From: Lepeophtheirus salmonis
Lineage: Eukaryota; Arthropoda; Copepoda; Siphonostomatoida; Caligidae
Length of the DNA stretch: 64,000 bases
Assembly: GCF_016086655.4 (NCBI RefSeq)
Contig: NC_052132.2
Coordinates: forward strand, 6,512,805 to 6,576,804
Direction: 5' to 3'
The notes under the pieces were generated by a model. The model ran no database searches, was not told where the DNA came from, and saw only the letters and a list, made by a program, of their open reading frames with translations. Every line of letters starts with the position of its first letter. The stretch's first letter is position 1. The position numbers were made by a program, and so were the translations under genes. Positions 25,901-37,439 of the stretch are shown one piece after another.

Positions 25901-25974
25901 ATAACTATGTAGCATAGAACATGTACGTCATACTTAAAAAGAAAAAAAATGACAAGGTTAATACAAGTGAAAGG

Positions 25975-26170
25975 TTAGTCCATCATGTAATCGGGCTTGC
26001 TAGAATTTTTAATTTGATGTATTGTACCAACTGCTGGGCAAGACAAACAGATTTTTACAAAATATGCAACCAATCATATTCTATGACGTCAATATTGAAA
26101 AGCGTGGTGGAAGTAAAAATCAATCGTACACGCGTTGTGGTATAACTTTGTATTTCTATTACCCCGTAAT
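25975..26170. repeat. Dispersed repeat family B, reversed copy
   Basis: It carries the reverse complement of the 11610-11840 and 42560-42840 segments, with the shared phrases 'gatgtattgta', 'gggcaagacaaacag', 'atgacgtcaatattgaaaag' and 'ggtggaagt'. The plus-strand frames at 25921-26264 are made of this repeat. Confidence 0.65.
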
Positions 26171-28800
26171 AAGTGTCTCTATCTTATTAGTTCTTAGTAT
26201 TTCCTTTCTATGGAAAAGGAGCCGACAATTAATATCTCTTCAGAGACGTAATCACAAAGCCTAGAAGGGAGTTCCTGGTTCTTGTGCTTCACGACGTACA
26301 TTATGCCTTGCCCCTTCGAGATTAGCCACTCAATTTTTCACCTTTCCTTATACCATGAGAACGTTACGATGAACACAAAAGTTTCTCCACACTTCTTCCT
26401 CCAACATCCTAAGGATTGGGTTAATTTTTATACATTGGTGGAAGAAATGAAAAGAGGTCTCCAACTATTTTTGGGGAAAATAACCAATTCTCTCATTAGT
26501 ATTTTCCGGGATTTATTTGTAAAAATACAGGAAGTTCCTAGTCTGTATCTCAGCCATTTTAAAGTGTGTCAGTGAATGGGTTCTTCAAAATGACGTTTGG
26601 ATCTGCTTGTTCCATGCAATTACTAATACCAAGCCGTTTAAACCTTCGCCTTGTAATTGATGAAGGGTCCTTCTCTTCACGACCAATATTAACATTCGAA
26701 GATTACCTTATCATTTTGTTAGGAATGACTTATAATGCAATGAATGCCGGGATCAGAGGACCAAGATAAATACCTCCAAAATCTCGTCTAAAGAACATTT
26801 ACCGTGTTCTTTGGGATAGATAGAAGTTATTCAACACCCCTGTCTGATATATTTTGGCCTGCAGAAGTAATCCTTGTGTTACTAAGGAACTCACTTCTAC
26901 TGTTCAGTCGATGATTATAATTAAGTGGCTCGTTTGAACCTAGTAAACCATACTGAGCACAATTTATTATTCTTTGTTAATAGAAATTTATGTAGTCATG
27001 ACAAATTAATGTATTACTAAGAATTAAATAATTTATTTTGAATTTATTCAAGCGTCTTAATAAAAATGATATGGATAATTTTATAAGCTTCATCCTATTT
27101 ACTCATTAGCGGTTATTAGTTACGACATATATATGAATTAACATGTTTGTCTAAAAATAAAACCAAAACGTGTATCTAGATTTAAAGTTCAAAAGTTTTA
27201 AGTGAATGCTATACAGTAGAGCTCGTTTAAGGCGGGGTCCTATGAACTGATAAAATCTATCTGCTATCTGTAATTTACTTAACTGTATATATACATTGTG
27301 GCCGCACAAAACTTGCAGTACCATGACTATCAAAAAGGAAATTTATATGGAATCTAGAAAATACAAATCAAAACCAATTTGTGATATGTTACATACTTAT
27401 TCAGTACGTCCTCCTTCACAAGCAATAACAGCCTTGACGAAGGCCATGCCACTGGCGTACCAGATGCATGATGAAAGCTCGTAGCAAATCCAAATTGTGA
27501 TGAAAGGTGCACTAGACATTTTTCTCGTAGATACTTCAAACTGCAAACTCCAGGGGAGTTGACGTCAGACTGGAGGATGCTAAAAGTTGAAGTCTTTACT
27601 TGGGGCGGGAGGGAGTGGGAGTGGTCAAACTAACAAGAAGTTACGTATGATAGGTGGATATTAGATTTAAGAGCTTGTCAGCCATACGAGAGGGGCTGAT
27701 ATATCTCGTAGGGAAGTCCAGGGCTGATCCTCTTTTCGCCCGAAGCAAAAACTCTCAAAATTACTATAGGTGGATTATTATCTACCTACAGACAAGATTA
27801 CTGATAAGTATGGGACAAAGTGTCCAGCTCAAAAAATAATAAGAGAGCTCTGACAAACGTCTATTTATAGTATTAATTTTGTTAAAATTCATACTATTTA
27901 GATTTTAATTGACCACTCGGTAACGCAACACTCAAATGGGGGTTATCCTCTTTTCGTTCATTTTTTTAAAATCACTTCACTTCCTCGATTCAACAGAATG
28001 CAAAAAAAAAAAATTATAAGACCGATCTGCCTGAAAGTTGGTGTGTGTTCTTCCAAGAGATGATACTGACTGAGCATAACCTCGATACAAACCAGTAGTT
28101 CCATCACTCGCACAATGCTCAACTTTTCAAACGACTTGAATGTTCTTGAATGAGTTCAGGGTTCCGAATCGGAAACTAGTTTTGATACACCCGCTATGAG
28201 CATAACAACTCAAACAAGTAACTAAAACGTTTTATTACAAACCATCCTACGTATAAACATACTTTATATAAAGAAGAGGTTTGCGTGAACAGAATATATG
28301 TATGTTTCTACGTACGTGGGACTAAGATATTAGATGTTTTTTTTGTTCAGACTTCAAATAAATAAATAATATTACATATTAGATTCTCCATAATTATTAT
28401 TCATTCAAATAAGTACAAAGAGTGGCGTCCTGATTTATTTTATAGGCTTTCAGAAAGGTTCTTTTTAAAGAAAATGAGTACTGTCTTGATCTAAAAACAT
28501 TAAGTCTCGGACTATATGGAAATTTGGGTGGGTAAACCAATTATAACATATTACGCTATGTAACAAAATCCAGATCTTGGAACGCTCGTGGGCTAGTATT
28601 ATAACTTATTATTGTTATTTAAGCCGTAGAACATAGTTATGGATTTGTAACCTTTAAAAAATCAAGTTTTTAGTGTACAATGTGCGGTAACGAATCATGT
28701 AGTAGGATTTAAACTTGTTTATACCCCTTTAAATTTAAACAATTTTAAATTACATTAACTAATTTTATAATCAAATTATAATTTAAAAAAAAACAGCACT
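26171..28800. other. Spacer with unrecognised open frames
   Basis: Two consecutive plus-strand frames, 26282-26575 (97 codons) and 26566-26769 (67 codons), have somewhat less AT-biased sequence than the surroundings but match no family I know. A sequence near 27214 ('cagtagagctcgtttaa') resembles the terminus of a pogo/Tigger-type transposon, without a visible partner. No gene is supported. Confidence 0.4.
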
Positions 28801-28829
28801 CGTAATACCATCTAAAGCGACGTTGGAGG

Positions 28830-29470
28830 TTAAAAAGAAAGGATATCCGACTTGCTCGACGCCCATGTCAAGGTGACAGAAATGTTCGAAATCGTCAGCT
28901 ACTCGGGGAGGCTCGTTTTCAAGGTGAAAAGTTGAAAAAAGGATTGCCTGAGCCTCGTACGGAGTCCTGGCAGCGGTAGTCTAAACAAAATTCGGTCTCC
29001 AGCCTTTTTGCACTGGGTGAGGGAAAAGATAGGCAGGAGCCCAATGAAGTACATAAAAAAGATGGCCCATTCTTGAAATTTAAAAAATAAATGGAATATT
29101 TGAAATTGAAAAAAAATTGAATATTTGAAATATTGTTTGTGATTTTTTTTTCCAAAAAATTTTAATTTTAAAAAAGAATCCAAAAACGAAGTCCCAAACA
29201 AATTATAATCCTGCAGAAACCCTGAAAAGATTTTGGTCAAAGCACTTTTGACCGCCCTCAAGCCCGGTCCTAAGCCCCATGAACTGTGGGGTGTGGGGCG
29301 CCATTGAGAGGAAGGCTTGTGCGACCTCTCAACCCATTGTGGAGTCCCTGAAGGCTGCAGTGGACAAGGAGTGGGAGGACATGAGGCAACGACTTCGTGA
29401 AGAAGACGTGCTTGGTCTTCTATTTCAGGATAGAAGGCATGCTGGTGGCCAAGGGAGGCCATAATTAGAA
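28830..29470 (+). pseudogene. Tc1/mariner transposase relic
   Basis: Near 28950-29080 a frame reads REKIGRSPMKYIKKMAHS, similar to the second helix-turn-helix of IS630/Tc1-type transposases. After an A/T-rich insert, 29265-29400 reads SPMNCGVWGAIERKACATSQ and ESLKAAVDKEWEDM, the block following the second catalytic Asp. A frameshift near 29390 moves the tail (DFVKKT...AKGGHN, stop near 29463) to another frame. The middle with the catalytic residues is missing. Confidence 0.7.
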
Positions 29471-29579
29471 ATGATATAGCTAATTTCATCCCTATAAACC
29501 AATAAAAGTTTGTATTCTCTTCATCTTTTATTTTTGAAAATCTGGGCAAAATTGAACACAATACGAGGCCCCACACTGT

Positions 29580-29960
29580 ATACACAGAGGCATCGTCAGG
29601 ATTTTTTTTTAGGGCGGGGGGCTGGGTTTTTCATTCAAATTAAATTTGAAAGTATTAAATTTTTTAGAATCAAAATTTAAAAATTAAAGTTCAAATATTA
29701 ATTTTTGGGGAAAAAAAAAATCAAAAATTCACAGCTATTCACATAAAATTAAATCTAAAAGAAATTTAAAAATTAAACTTCAAATATTATTTTGTTTTGA
29801 AACAAATTCAAAAACTAAAGTTCATATAGTAAATATTTTGGAGGAAAATTTCAAATATCTATTACAGTTCACAAAAAATTTCAAAAATTAAATTACAAAT
29901 AATAAATTTGTAGTATAAAGAAAAAATTCTTATTCTATTTTATTTTTATTTGGGGGGCTA
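29580..29960. repeat. Family C low-complexity repeat
   Basis: Units carry 'attcacagctattcacataa' and 'aaaaaattcaaaaactaaag'. The left edge is 'cagaggcatcgtcagga' and the right edge is G-rich 'tttggggggctacatg'. See 63089-63632 for the best-bounded copy. Confidence 0.6.
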
Positions 29961-31690
29961 CATGTTCTCTTTGGTGGAATATTCAGAAAAGGAAAGATCA
30001 AAGAAAATATAATTTCTTATTTTTCCATAAAAACTTAATGCCCCTTTCTTAGATCCCAGGATTATATGTTGTCATGAAAATCCTATGTAAATGGGCTTGT
30101 TGAAAAAGAAGAAACCAAAAATTGACATGGTAACCCTTACAATTTAAAGAATGTTTTGGAGCAAAGAAAGACCAATCCTTATAAAATTGATTGCTTGAGT
30201 TTTTTGCCAATAGCGAGAAGGGCTTCAACGAAAAGGCCATTGGGAAGTTGAATTATCGTTGGCAAATAGTTACCAAACAAAACAGGGAATACTTGACTAA
30301 AATTAGATAATTGTAACACTTATACTTATTATAAAGCAAAAAATACAAAATTACTTTTTCCCAAAACCCATTAGTGTATTTTTTTCAAGAAAAAAAAATG
30401 AGAAAATATGTTTTTTTGAACTAAGTCAAAAAAAAAAAAAAAATGTTGTGAAAGATGTGATCACACATTCTTCCACGCCATATTAAAAAGTAAATCATTA
30501 TTTGTCTTAGCTGAGGTGGGAAAAAGTCATTATACATACTGCAAGTCCAGGTCAATTCACAAGTCCAAGAACTTAAATATTGGGATAGAAGAAAAATTCA
30601 AAGTTGAATATCAAAAAGGCACATAAAGAATGTTTTTCAGCACGTAGTGTAAATATTATGCTAAATTATTTATCACCATTAGACATGCTTTTTCGGAATG
30701 TTCTCAGGTACATATTTAGAAATCATTCATAATTTTAAGCCTGAGGGGTCTGGAGGATAATCATTTTGATATAATTACGGTGATTAATTTGGGGATTTTT
30801 ATTTTTTGTTTCTCTTTAAATAATTTTAATAAAGAGATTTTAGATTCAGTTATATAATAAAAAAAATATGTTACATTTTGTAAAAAAATTATCTGATTTT
30901 ATAATCAAGAGTGATTAATGGACGAGGTAATTAGTAATTACTTATTTGCTGTAGGTATATTGGCTTTTCCAAAAAAAATAATAAAAAAAAAAATCTGAAT
31001 CCATTCCCCGATTTGAACAAATATCACGAATTTTGAATGCTTACATTATAACAAATCTTATGATACTTGTTTAGACTCTTTAGCATTATTTGTTTTTTCT
31101 GGAGTTATTTGCGTTCAAATAAATTCAAAAATCGTGGCGGCAATCAATAAAAACATCGTTTTTGAATATTAGAAATTGAAGCAATTAACTGATTTTCATA
31201 ATTTGCACCCATAAAATTAAACAGCCAAATTGCAATTAATTTAATACTTTAAAATATTATGTCTAATCTTTTTGGCACTATCGATTTTCGACGGCAAACA
31301 CTCGTTCCTTACTACTCTATAATGCATGAGCCCACTGACTGCATTTTAAAATAAACAATTTTAGAATCACGCCTTTACTTCTACAGCCTTGTTTTACAAT
31401 ATATAATTAATGAAAATGATGATTTATTTATCTTTAAGAACATAGAAGGATTGAGTTACGGATCCAATATTTTATTTCAAAGTAGGGCTACTATCAATAA
31501 TACCACATACCTAATTAGAGTTAAATCCATTTTTTGGTGATCATTTCTCGTGGAATAATTGTTAAGTCGATTTTGGGGGGATCATTGGGGAAAGTAGAAC
31601 TATGCCTCTTTGGCCAATAGACTTGGTCGTTTTGACTGCATCGTTTTTGTGAAGTCTTTAAGGCAAAATGGCAACGGCGCAATAGGAAAA
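29961..31690. other. AT-rich spacer
   Basis: A reversed family A fragment ('gacatggtaacccttacaat') lies near 30110-30170 and a 15-base A run near 30428-30442. Nothing else is recognisable. Confidence 0.5.
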
Positions 31691-31699
31691 GAAAAATTT

Positions 31700-32507
31700 C
31701 ATTAACATAAAAACTGAGTAACTAATTCTTACAATGCCCTTTTATTTGATTGGCTAACACATTTTGAATTATGAATTTTGATAACAGGCGACCATTTGCT
31801 TCGAAGTGCTTCTTCCTTTCACACTTCCGTTGGATTTGTTTCGTCTTCGAAGACCCACACGGTCGATTGTTACTTTGTTTCGGGCTCATATGTATAGATC
31901 CATGATTCCTCACCTGTGTCAATCTTATAAACGTCTTTTGAAGTACCATAAGCGTATTTTTTTAACATTTCTTGGCACCAATCGACACGAGCCTTCTTTA
32001 GAGCGATTGTCAAATTGTGCGGGATCCAACGAGAACAAACATATCGAATGTGTGCTGGGAAAGAAATGCCCTAGGATGTTTCTATCTCACGGTATGTCAC
32101 ATGAAAATATTGCATTATCACTTCAAGCATGGCATCAATGTTCTCCGGCACAACAGCTGTTTTTTGACAACCTTCATGGAAAGCGTTTTTGAGCGAGCGT
32201 CGGCCACGATTGAATGCATTAAACCAGTTTTTCACAGTGCTACAGGATGGTGCTTCATCGCCATACAGAGATTTAAGTTCATCACTGTACTCTTGTTGTG
32301 ATAATCCACGTTGAAAGTTGTGAAAAATGATCGCACGAAAACGTTCACAAATTATTTCCATTTTTTTGACAAATTAATTTTTACAAGTCACTGTAAATAT
32401 CACAAATGATGGTCGTACGTCAAAACATTCTGCTTACGATTATGCTACAAAAATGTCAAACTTACCAAAGAAAATGTCAAATTACACCTGGCAACACTTA
32501 GTATAGC
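31700..32507 (-). pseudogene. Mariner transposase, N-terminal two-thirds, frameshifted
   Basis: The frame 32361-32071 starts MEIICERFRAIIFHNFQRGL and contains CSTVKNWFNAFNRGRRSLKN, the paired helix-turn-helix region of mariner (SETMAR-type) transposases, with PENIDAML following. Further left, in shifted frames, ESWIYTYEPETKQQS and VWVFEDE mark the first catalytic Asp region. The copy breaks off near 31700 before the remaining catalytic residues. The right flank (near 32485-32507) holds the likely terminal repeat ending TTGCCAGGTGTAA on the minus strand. Confidence 0.8.
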
Positions 32508-32805
32508 CCAGACTAGAAATATATATAGCGTAAACAAATAAGTAAACAACCACCTCTTTAGCATTCACTAATATAAAAATAATTTAGATAAACCTCCCTC
32601 ATAAGCTGGAAACAAAAGTCTCACAATTATAATCCGCTATCTGTATTACCAACTCCGTCTTAGAAAGGAATATAAAGCTTCCGTTGTCATTAAAGTATAA
32701 CAATTCCTAGGCTTCCTTCAATATCTAATCAAATGTTTCTTCCTCGCTCCGGATTAACTCAATGGAATAAAATCCCTAAAAAATTGCCTATTTCAAAATT
32801 CTAAA

Positions 32806-34100
32806 TGTTGTTTCTTGTCGAGGTTGTTAGACACAAATTATTTATATCCAAGGATCTAGGAACGATCGAAAAGAAAGAAACGTGAAGGATAGACGACTTA
32901 TAAGGAACATATATATATATATTATTACTAAATACATAATATAGACTACTCTGACCAGATAAAAGTTGTCAGACTATTTATACCATTAATTAGACAGTAC
33001 TTTACAATGCATATATATATATAACACATCGACATATCAAGTGTTATAAGAAAAAAAAGAAGAAGAGAGAAGAAAATCGAGTGTACATACACTACATTAA
33101 TGCCCAAGCACCAAATCACCGCAGGTGCTTCACAAAGTTCCGCTCATAAATAAAAGTCTGTGGATCTCCTTCATCCACAAACAGGTGCGGACAACCAAAT
33201 TAAAATCCTTTAAAACGTTGGTGTACAGTCACTATAAAACCATCCACTTTTGCACACAGGCAAGGCAATTCTGTTGAAAGACGAGTGATACTTTGGACTA
33301 TTAGCTTTATATCTACGTGTTCCCACTACGTACACAGGCGAAAGGAGAACAACACTCTTCGCAGATGTTTTACCCTTTAACAATGGGACAAGAGCACTCA
33401 TCCCATCCCTGGGAGAAACAAAAATCTCCATTTGAGTATATTCATCCAACTCTGGATGATCACAAGTCCTTAGCTCTTCCATGGGAGCATACAGAACATT
33501 CTCCCAAGGAGCATCATGATTCAACTGTGGACGACCAAGAGCCATCGGCCAGACCAGGGAAGAGAACGAGCTCTTCTTTACCATAACATGTTCACCAGTC
33601 AAAGGGAGAGCAGTAACATCTATGAACCAGAACTCATAGGGACTAAGCCTACGTTGAATGATGTGTTCCCTGACTCGGACACACACCTCACTTCTTGGCA
33701 TTGACCATAGTTCCAATTCATCTCAATCCCAGGTACAACCGTAATTTTCCACCTTAAGGAGATACACAAGTATTCTCCTAGTGGACGAAAAAGGGCTACC
33801 CAAATCCGGCAGGTGTAGCTTCGCAGACCATCCCAAAACAGGAATGTCACGTGGTCAAGATCCCATCCTCTTCGTCGATGTTGTTTAATACAACCTATTT
33901 ACAACCAGGGATCTGGGAAGGACCGAAGAAAAAGAGAAGTAGAGGAATAATAGGATTGACAACTTATAATTAAGGGTGATAATTTTGGTAAGAATAGAAA
34001 AGCGTGCGAGGAGAAAAGAAGAAATACTTATGGCATCATTGATTAAATAATATACATCTTCTTCTATCCATCAAGAACGTTATCATTCCCGCCTTTATTA
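32806..34100 (-). mobile_element. Compact LTR element, diverged copy 2
   Basis: It starts TGTTGTTTCTTGTCGAGG. A second, diverged repeat starts at 33879 (TGTTGTTTAATACAAC) immediately after the plus-strand sequence 'gatcccatcctcttcgtcga', which matches the primer-site flank of copy 1. The left repeat runs to about 33050 and the right to about 34100; its outer edge is unclear. The interior follows copy 1 in order: 'aagcaccaaatc', 'ggagaac', 'tccctgggaga', then the conserved minus-strand peptide. The greater LTR divergence implies that it is older. Confidence 0.65.
33210..33716 (-). CDS. Unrecognised 168-codon frame of compact LTR element copy 2
   Basis: The frame opens MELWSMPRSEVCVRVREHII and stays open for 168 codons in an AT-rich region, which is long for chance here. 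It carries in order the blocks also seen in copy 1: RSEVCVRVRxHII with P..FWF, then SPRDGMSALVP and KTS...SVVLLSPV. The first block lies in frame 21084-20830 of copy 1 and the others in frame 20784-20419, so copy 2 joins in one frame what copy 1 has in two. Upstream codons (33870-33717) continue the similarity but contain stops. No zinc knuckle, protease DTG or reverse-transcriptase motif is present. It may be a leftover of a parental retrotransposon's gag-like gene or an element-specific protein. Confidence 0.4.
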   Translation of the reverse strand: MELWSMPRSEVCVRVREHIIQRRLSPYEFWFIDVTALPLTGEHVMVKKSSFSSLVWPMALGRPQLNHDAPWENVLYAPMEELRTCDHPELDEYTQMEIFVSPRDGMSALVPLLKGKTSAKSVVLLSPVYVVGTRRYKANSPKYHSSFNRIALPVCKSGWFYSDCTPTF

Positions 34101-34195
34101 TTCAATATTAATATAATAATATTAGATGCTGATAGTCGATAGAGAACTGAATAAAATGCCAAAAATAACTTCACCTTATGTCTGGATTTATGAAA

Positions 34196-34620
34196 ATGGA
34201 GGCCCAGGAATTTGGAAAATACTTACCGGATGAGAAACAGATGGTTTGTCGGATTTGTCGATATAAATGTGCCTCTAGTCCCCAGTCTAGAGTTACACAC
34301 CACTCATTATCCTCATATCATATCAAAAGCATGGATATTCATCTAAAAAGTTAAGTTAATGATGAATACATCAAGTCAGACTTTAACTCTGATCTCACAA
34401 AGATGCTTATTGCATGTAATATAACCTTATCCATTGCTAATCATCTACGTTCAAAAAAATTATGGAGAAATACACCGGAAAAATCTATCCTTCCCCAGGA
34501 ACCATCATTAAATTAATTTTGGATGTTGGTACTGATTTCATTTATAGAAATACATATAAAAATGTTTTGAGTCATCCACACCAAATAACGATCAAGTTAT
34601 CAGTAAAAAGTATTTACTAA
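34196..34620 (+). pseudogene. BED/CGGBP1-like zinc-finger or hAT-derived gene fragment
   Basis: The frame reads MEAQEFGKYLPDEKQMVCRI, with the finger-like pair VCRICRYKC and H..S.YHIKSMDIH, then FNSDLTKMLIACNI, LRSKK. A shift of frame continues as EKYTGKIYPSPGTI. This order (Cys-rich finger, DL-KM helix, LEKYTGK) resembles CGGBP1/hAT-derived proteins. A stop after HLKS and the frameshift at about 34447 show that it is broken. The catalytic and dimerisation parts are absent. Confidence 0.5.
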
Positions 34621-34734
34621 TATCGAAATGGAACTCTGAATTTTGTACTATCTCACAGTAAGTATTCAATTTTTTTTTAAATCTACACATAAAATATGAT
34701 TCTATTTTAGCTAAATATATCAAGAATGATGATA

Positions 34735-35006
34735 CACAACTCATTAAATGGCAAAAACAACTGCTTAAATGGTCACAACAACGGGGGTAGTGCTTTGGAT
34801 GGTTCGCAACTACTTTGTCTGAGACTAATTTCTTCGCTTAAAGATTTGGGTATAATCATTAGGTTTAGCAATATTACATTGTCAATAAATATTACTTTTT
34901 TATCCCTTAAGGCTTAGCTATGGTTGATAGGCTCCAAGAAATGGTGTTCAGAAAACTCATAAAAGGGAAAAACAACTGTTTAAATGATCACAACAACGGG
35001 GGGTAG
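34735..35006. repeat. Imperfect direct repeat pair
   Basis: 'gggaaaaacaactgtttaaa' at about 34966 repeats 'ggcaaaaacaactgcttaaa' at about 34748, and both are followed by 'tg(g/a)tcacaacaacggggg'. The spacing is about 218 bp, suggesting a local duplication. Confidence 0.7.
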
Positions 35007-35954
35007 TTACATTGGGTGTAGTATTATAATTAGCAATTGTGTATATCCTTCATGATAATAGTATGTTGTTATATAAGCATAAATAACGTGGAAAAAATAT
35101 TTTTTGATGCTCTTAATAAGGAGTAATATCGTCGGACATTACTACATAATTAGCATTTGCTCTTAATCTTTGAGATGGATTTATTTCTAACATTTTTTTA
35201 TTAGTATATTTATTGTCTAATTTTATGATTTTAACATTTACTTTATTATTAACAATTAGTTAGATCTCATCGGTAGAGATATATCTATCCTGTGCACAAT
35301 TGTATATAGCAACTTCCACATGAAGAAGAGGGGTGATTATCTTTTTGATTAAACTCCACGTCTCGCTTGTGTATTGCAACCTAAAGTTATGACATATTTA
35401 ACTGAATTCCGATGTTAGAACAAGAAAAAATTATCTGGATCAATCTATTATTTCAATATTCTGTATTTATAATTTATTATTATTAATAGTTATATGATTT
35501 TAATTGTTTAATTATGTATATTTAACTTAAATGTTTAATGGTTTATTTTTTAGTATGTAGATTATATTTAATTAAAGCCTTCTTTTTTAAACTTTGAGCT
35601 TCAAATATATTTCAAATACTCTACTTTGTCGTTTCATTAGCTATTATTTTGAGAATAAAATTCATAATGAATTACAATTTCATGGAGTGGGACGTATTCA
35701 AATCTACTGTAACGGATAAAAAACGTCGAAGTCAATTATACGTAGTACATCTTCATTAAACATTTTGCTAACAAATACATTCGTTATACCCTCAAAAATC
35801 ATAATAAAGCAGGCAGATGATAATCACATCAGTATTTTAAACAATGATACCATATGTCTTTTTTCCCCCCCTCCTCCTTGCACGCGTTTTTCTCTACAAT
35901 ATTATCAACTATAGATATAAGATCAATAAAAAGAGGGGAGAAGGAGATCGAGTG
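35007..35954. other. AT-rich spacer
   Basis: No gene or repeat is recognised. The frames on both strands at 35829-36047 span the start of the next transposon and are not coding. Confidence 0.5.
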
Positions 35955-35956
35955 TA

Positions 35957-36904
35957 CAGGGTGTCCACGATAAATTGGAACTATCTTAAAATTCAACCTG
36001 CTTGTATTTGCAAATATGAAAAAGTTAGACATGATATTAAACAATAAATTTATTCAACATGTCCTCCCCTCAGCAGCCACCATCTTGTCCATCCTGCCCC
36101 TAAAGGATTTGCATGCCCTGATGACTTATCACGTTAACCCTTGCCTTGGGATTGAAGAAGAAAGGAGGCATCACCTCACTGGTGCTGCAGATGACATTCA
36201 GGGTCATCACAGAGGCCGGGAACTTTGTGGCGAAGACTGCAGGGACCTCTTCTCTCTCCTTGACAAGTCACCTGTCTTTCTGGACGTTGTAGCTTCTGTC
36301 GACAGTCCAGTTCTTCTGGTCGGAGAAGAAGATGATTCTTCCTCCATGGCTCTTCAGGTGATTCAGGAGACACTTACCGTTGGTGAGCCTGGTGGCCTTC
36401 ATTGATGCCGTGAGAATGTGTTGTTTGGCCATTCGCTATGACCTGTACCCGAGGTCCTCATTCATAGCCTTGGAGATCAGCTGCTTGCTCACTCCACGGT
36501 TCCTGGCTAACCTGGACAAGGAAGTCCCCGGTAAAGCCTTGATAGACTTCCGGAGGCCTTTAAGGAAGCGGGGAGTGCGGATTCGGTCACTTCTCATGTT
36601 GTGGGCCTTGCAGCAGACCTTCCCCTCAGCCTCTTAGGTATTGAAGACCCGGTACACCGTGGTCTTGGGGTAGTTAAGAAGCTTGTAGATAGCAGAGGGC
36701 TTGTGTCCTGCGCGAGCCAATTCGAGGATGGCGTCTCTCCTTGCTTGTTCCATGATTACTATTGTTTGTTGTCAAAAAATGGCGGTGGAAGTTATATAGT
36801 ATTGTTCACGCAACCTTTTATATTAGTATGATTTAACCCCCGAATATCCACATTATGGATCTGGATGAAGTTTAAAGTAGTTCCAATTTATCGTGGACAC
36901 CCTG
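35957..36904 (-). mobile_element. Tc1/mariner element with perfect 27-bp terminal inverted repeats
   Basis: The ends begin CAGGGTGTCCACGATAAATT and are perfect inverted copies over 27 bp (35957-35983 and 36878-36904), with TA on both sides (35955-35956 and 36905-36906). A transposase frame starts at ATG 36753-36751 (minus): MEQARRDAILELARAGHKPS, then SAIYKLLNYPKTTVYRVF, a helix-turn-helix. It is broken by stops after FNT (near 36635) and RS (near 36445) and by later frameshifts; FPASVMTLNVI marks the second-Asp region. It is probably a non-autonomous but recently mobile copy. Confidence 0.88.
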
Positions 36905-36906
36905 TA

Positions 36907-37439
36907 CATTCACTATTGTAAACTCCTTAAAAAGGCTAATATAATTACGTAGATATATGAGATATCTGTTTTGCATTGCTACAGTATATATTTTTTTCTT
37001 CTATTCTTGCCTTTGGAGCATATGGAACGACACAGCCGCCCCAAGGTCATGGAAACTCCAATTGAATACAGCAGCCCGTGCGTATAGCATATATTCCCAA
37101 AGTTGAGGTATATTTCATATCATAATGCAATCATCACATTGTTACAAATAAAATAAAATCCCAAAGGGACCACTTATATAAAAGACTTAAAATAAACATC
37201 ACTTCCAAACCAAAACATAAACTGAAAATAAATTAAACATAATTAGAAACACACCACAATGAAAATAAGAGACCCTCTTAAAGTTAAAGTAAACACACAT
37301 AATGACAGTTCTCGATTACTGTCCAAATCACAAACTTTTATTAAAAAAGTTCCCAAAACAACCATTGTCTATAATTCTATAAATAAAACATAAAATAGCT
37401 TTCTTATTCCATTGCAGATCTCGACTAAAATCCCATATA
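36907..37439. other. Short spacer between transposons
   Basis: It is AT-rich with some A/C-rich tracts near 37140-37300. Nothing is recognised. Confidence 0.5.

Noticed and set aside
28899..29585. 228-codon minus-strand frame, the longest such frame outside the host genes
   Set aside because: The plus strand here reads recognisable transposase blocks, while the minus frame has low-complexity F/K-rich stretches and no family match.
36016..36831. Several overlapping plus-strand frames of 76-129 codons
   Set aside because: They are antisense shadows of the minus-strand transposase in the element 35957-36904.
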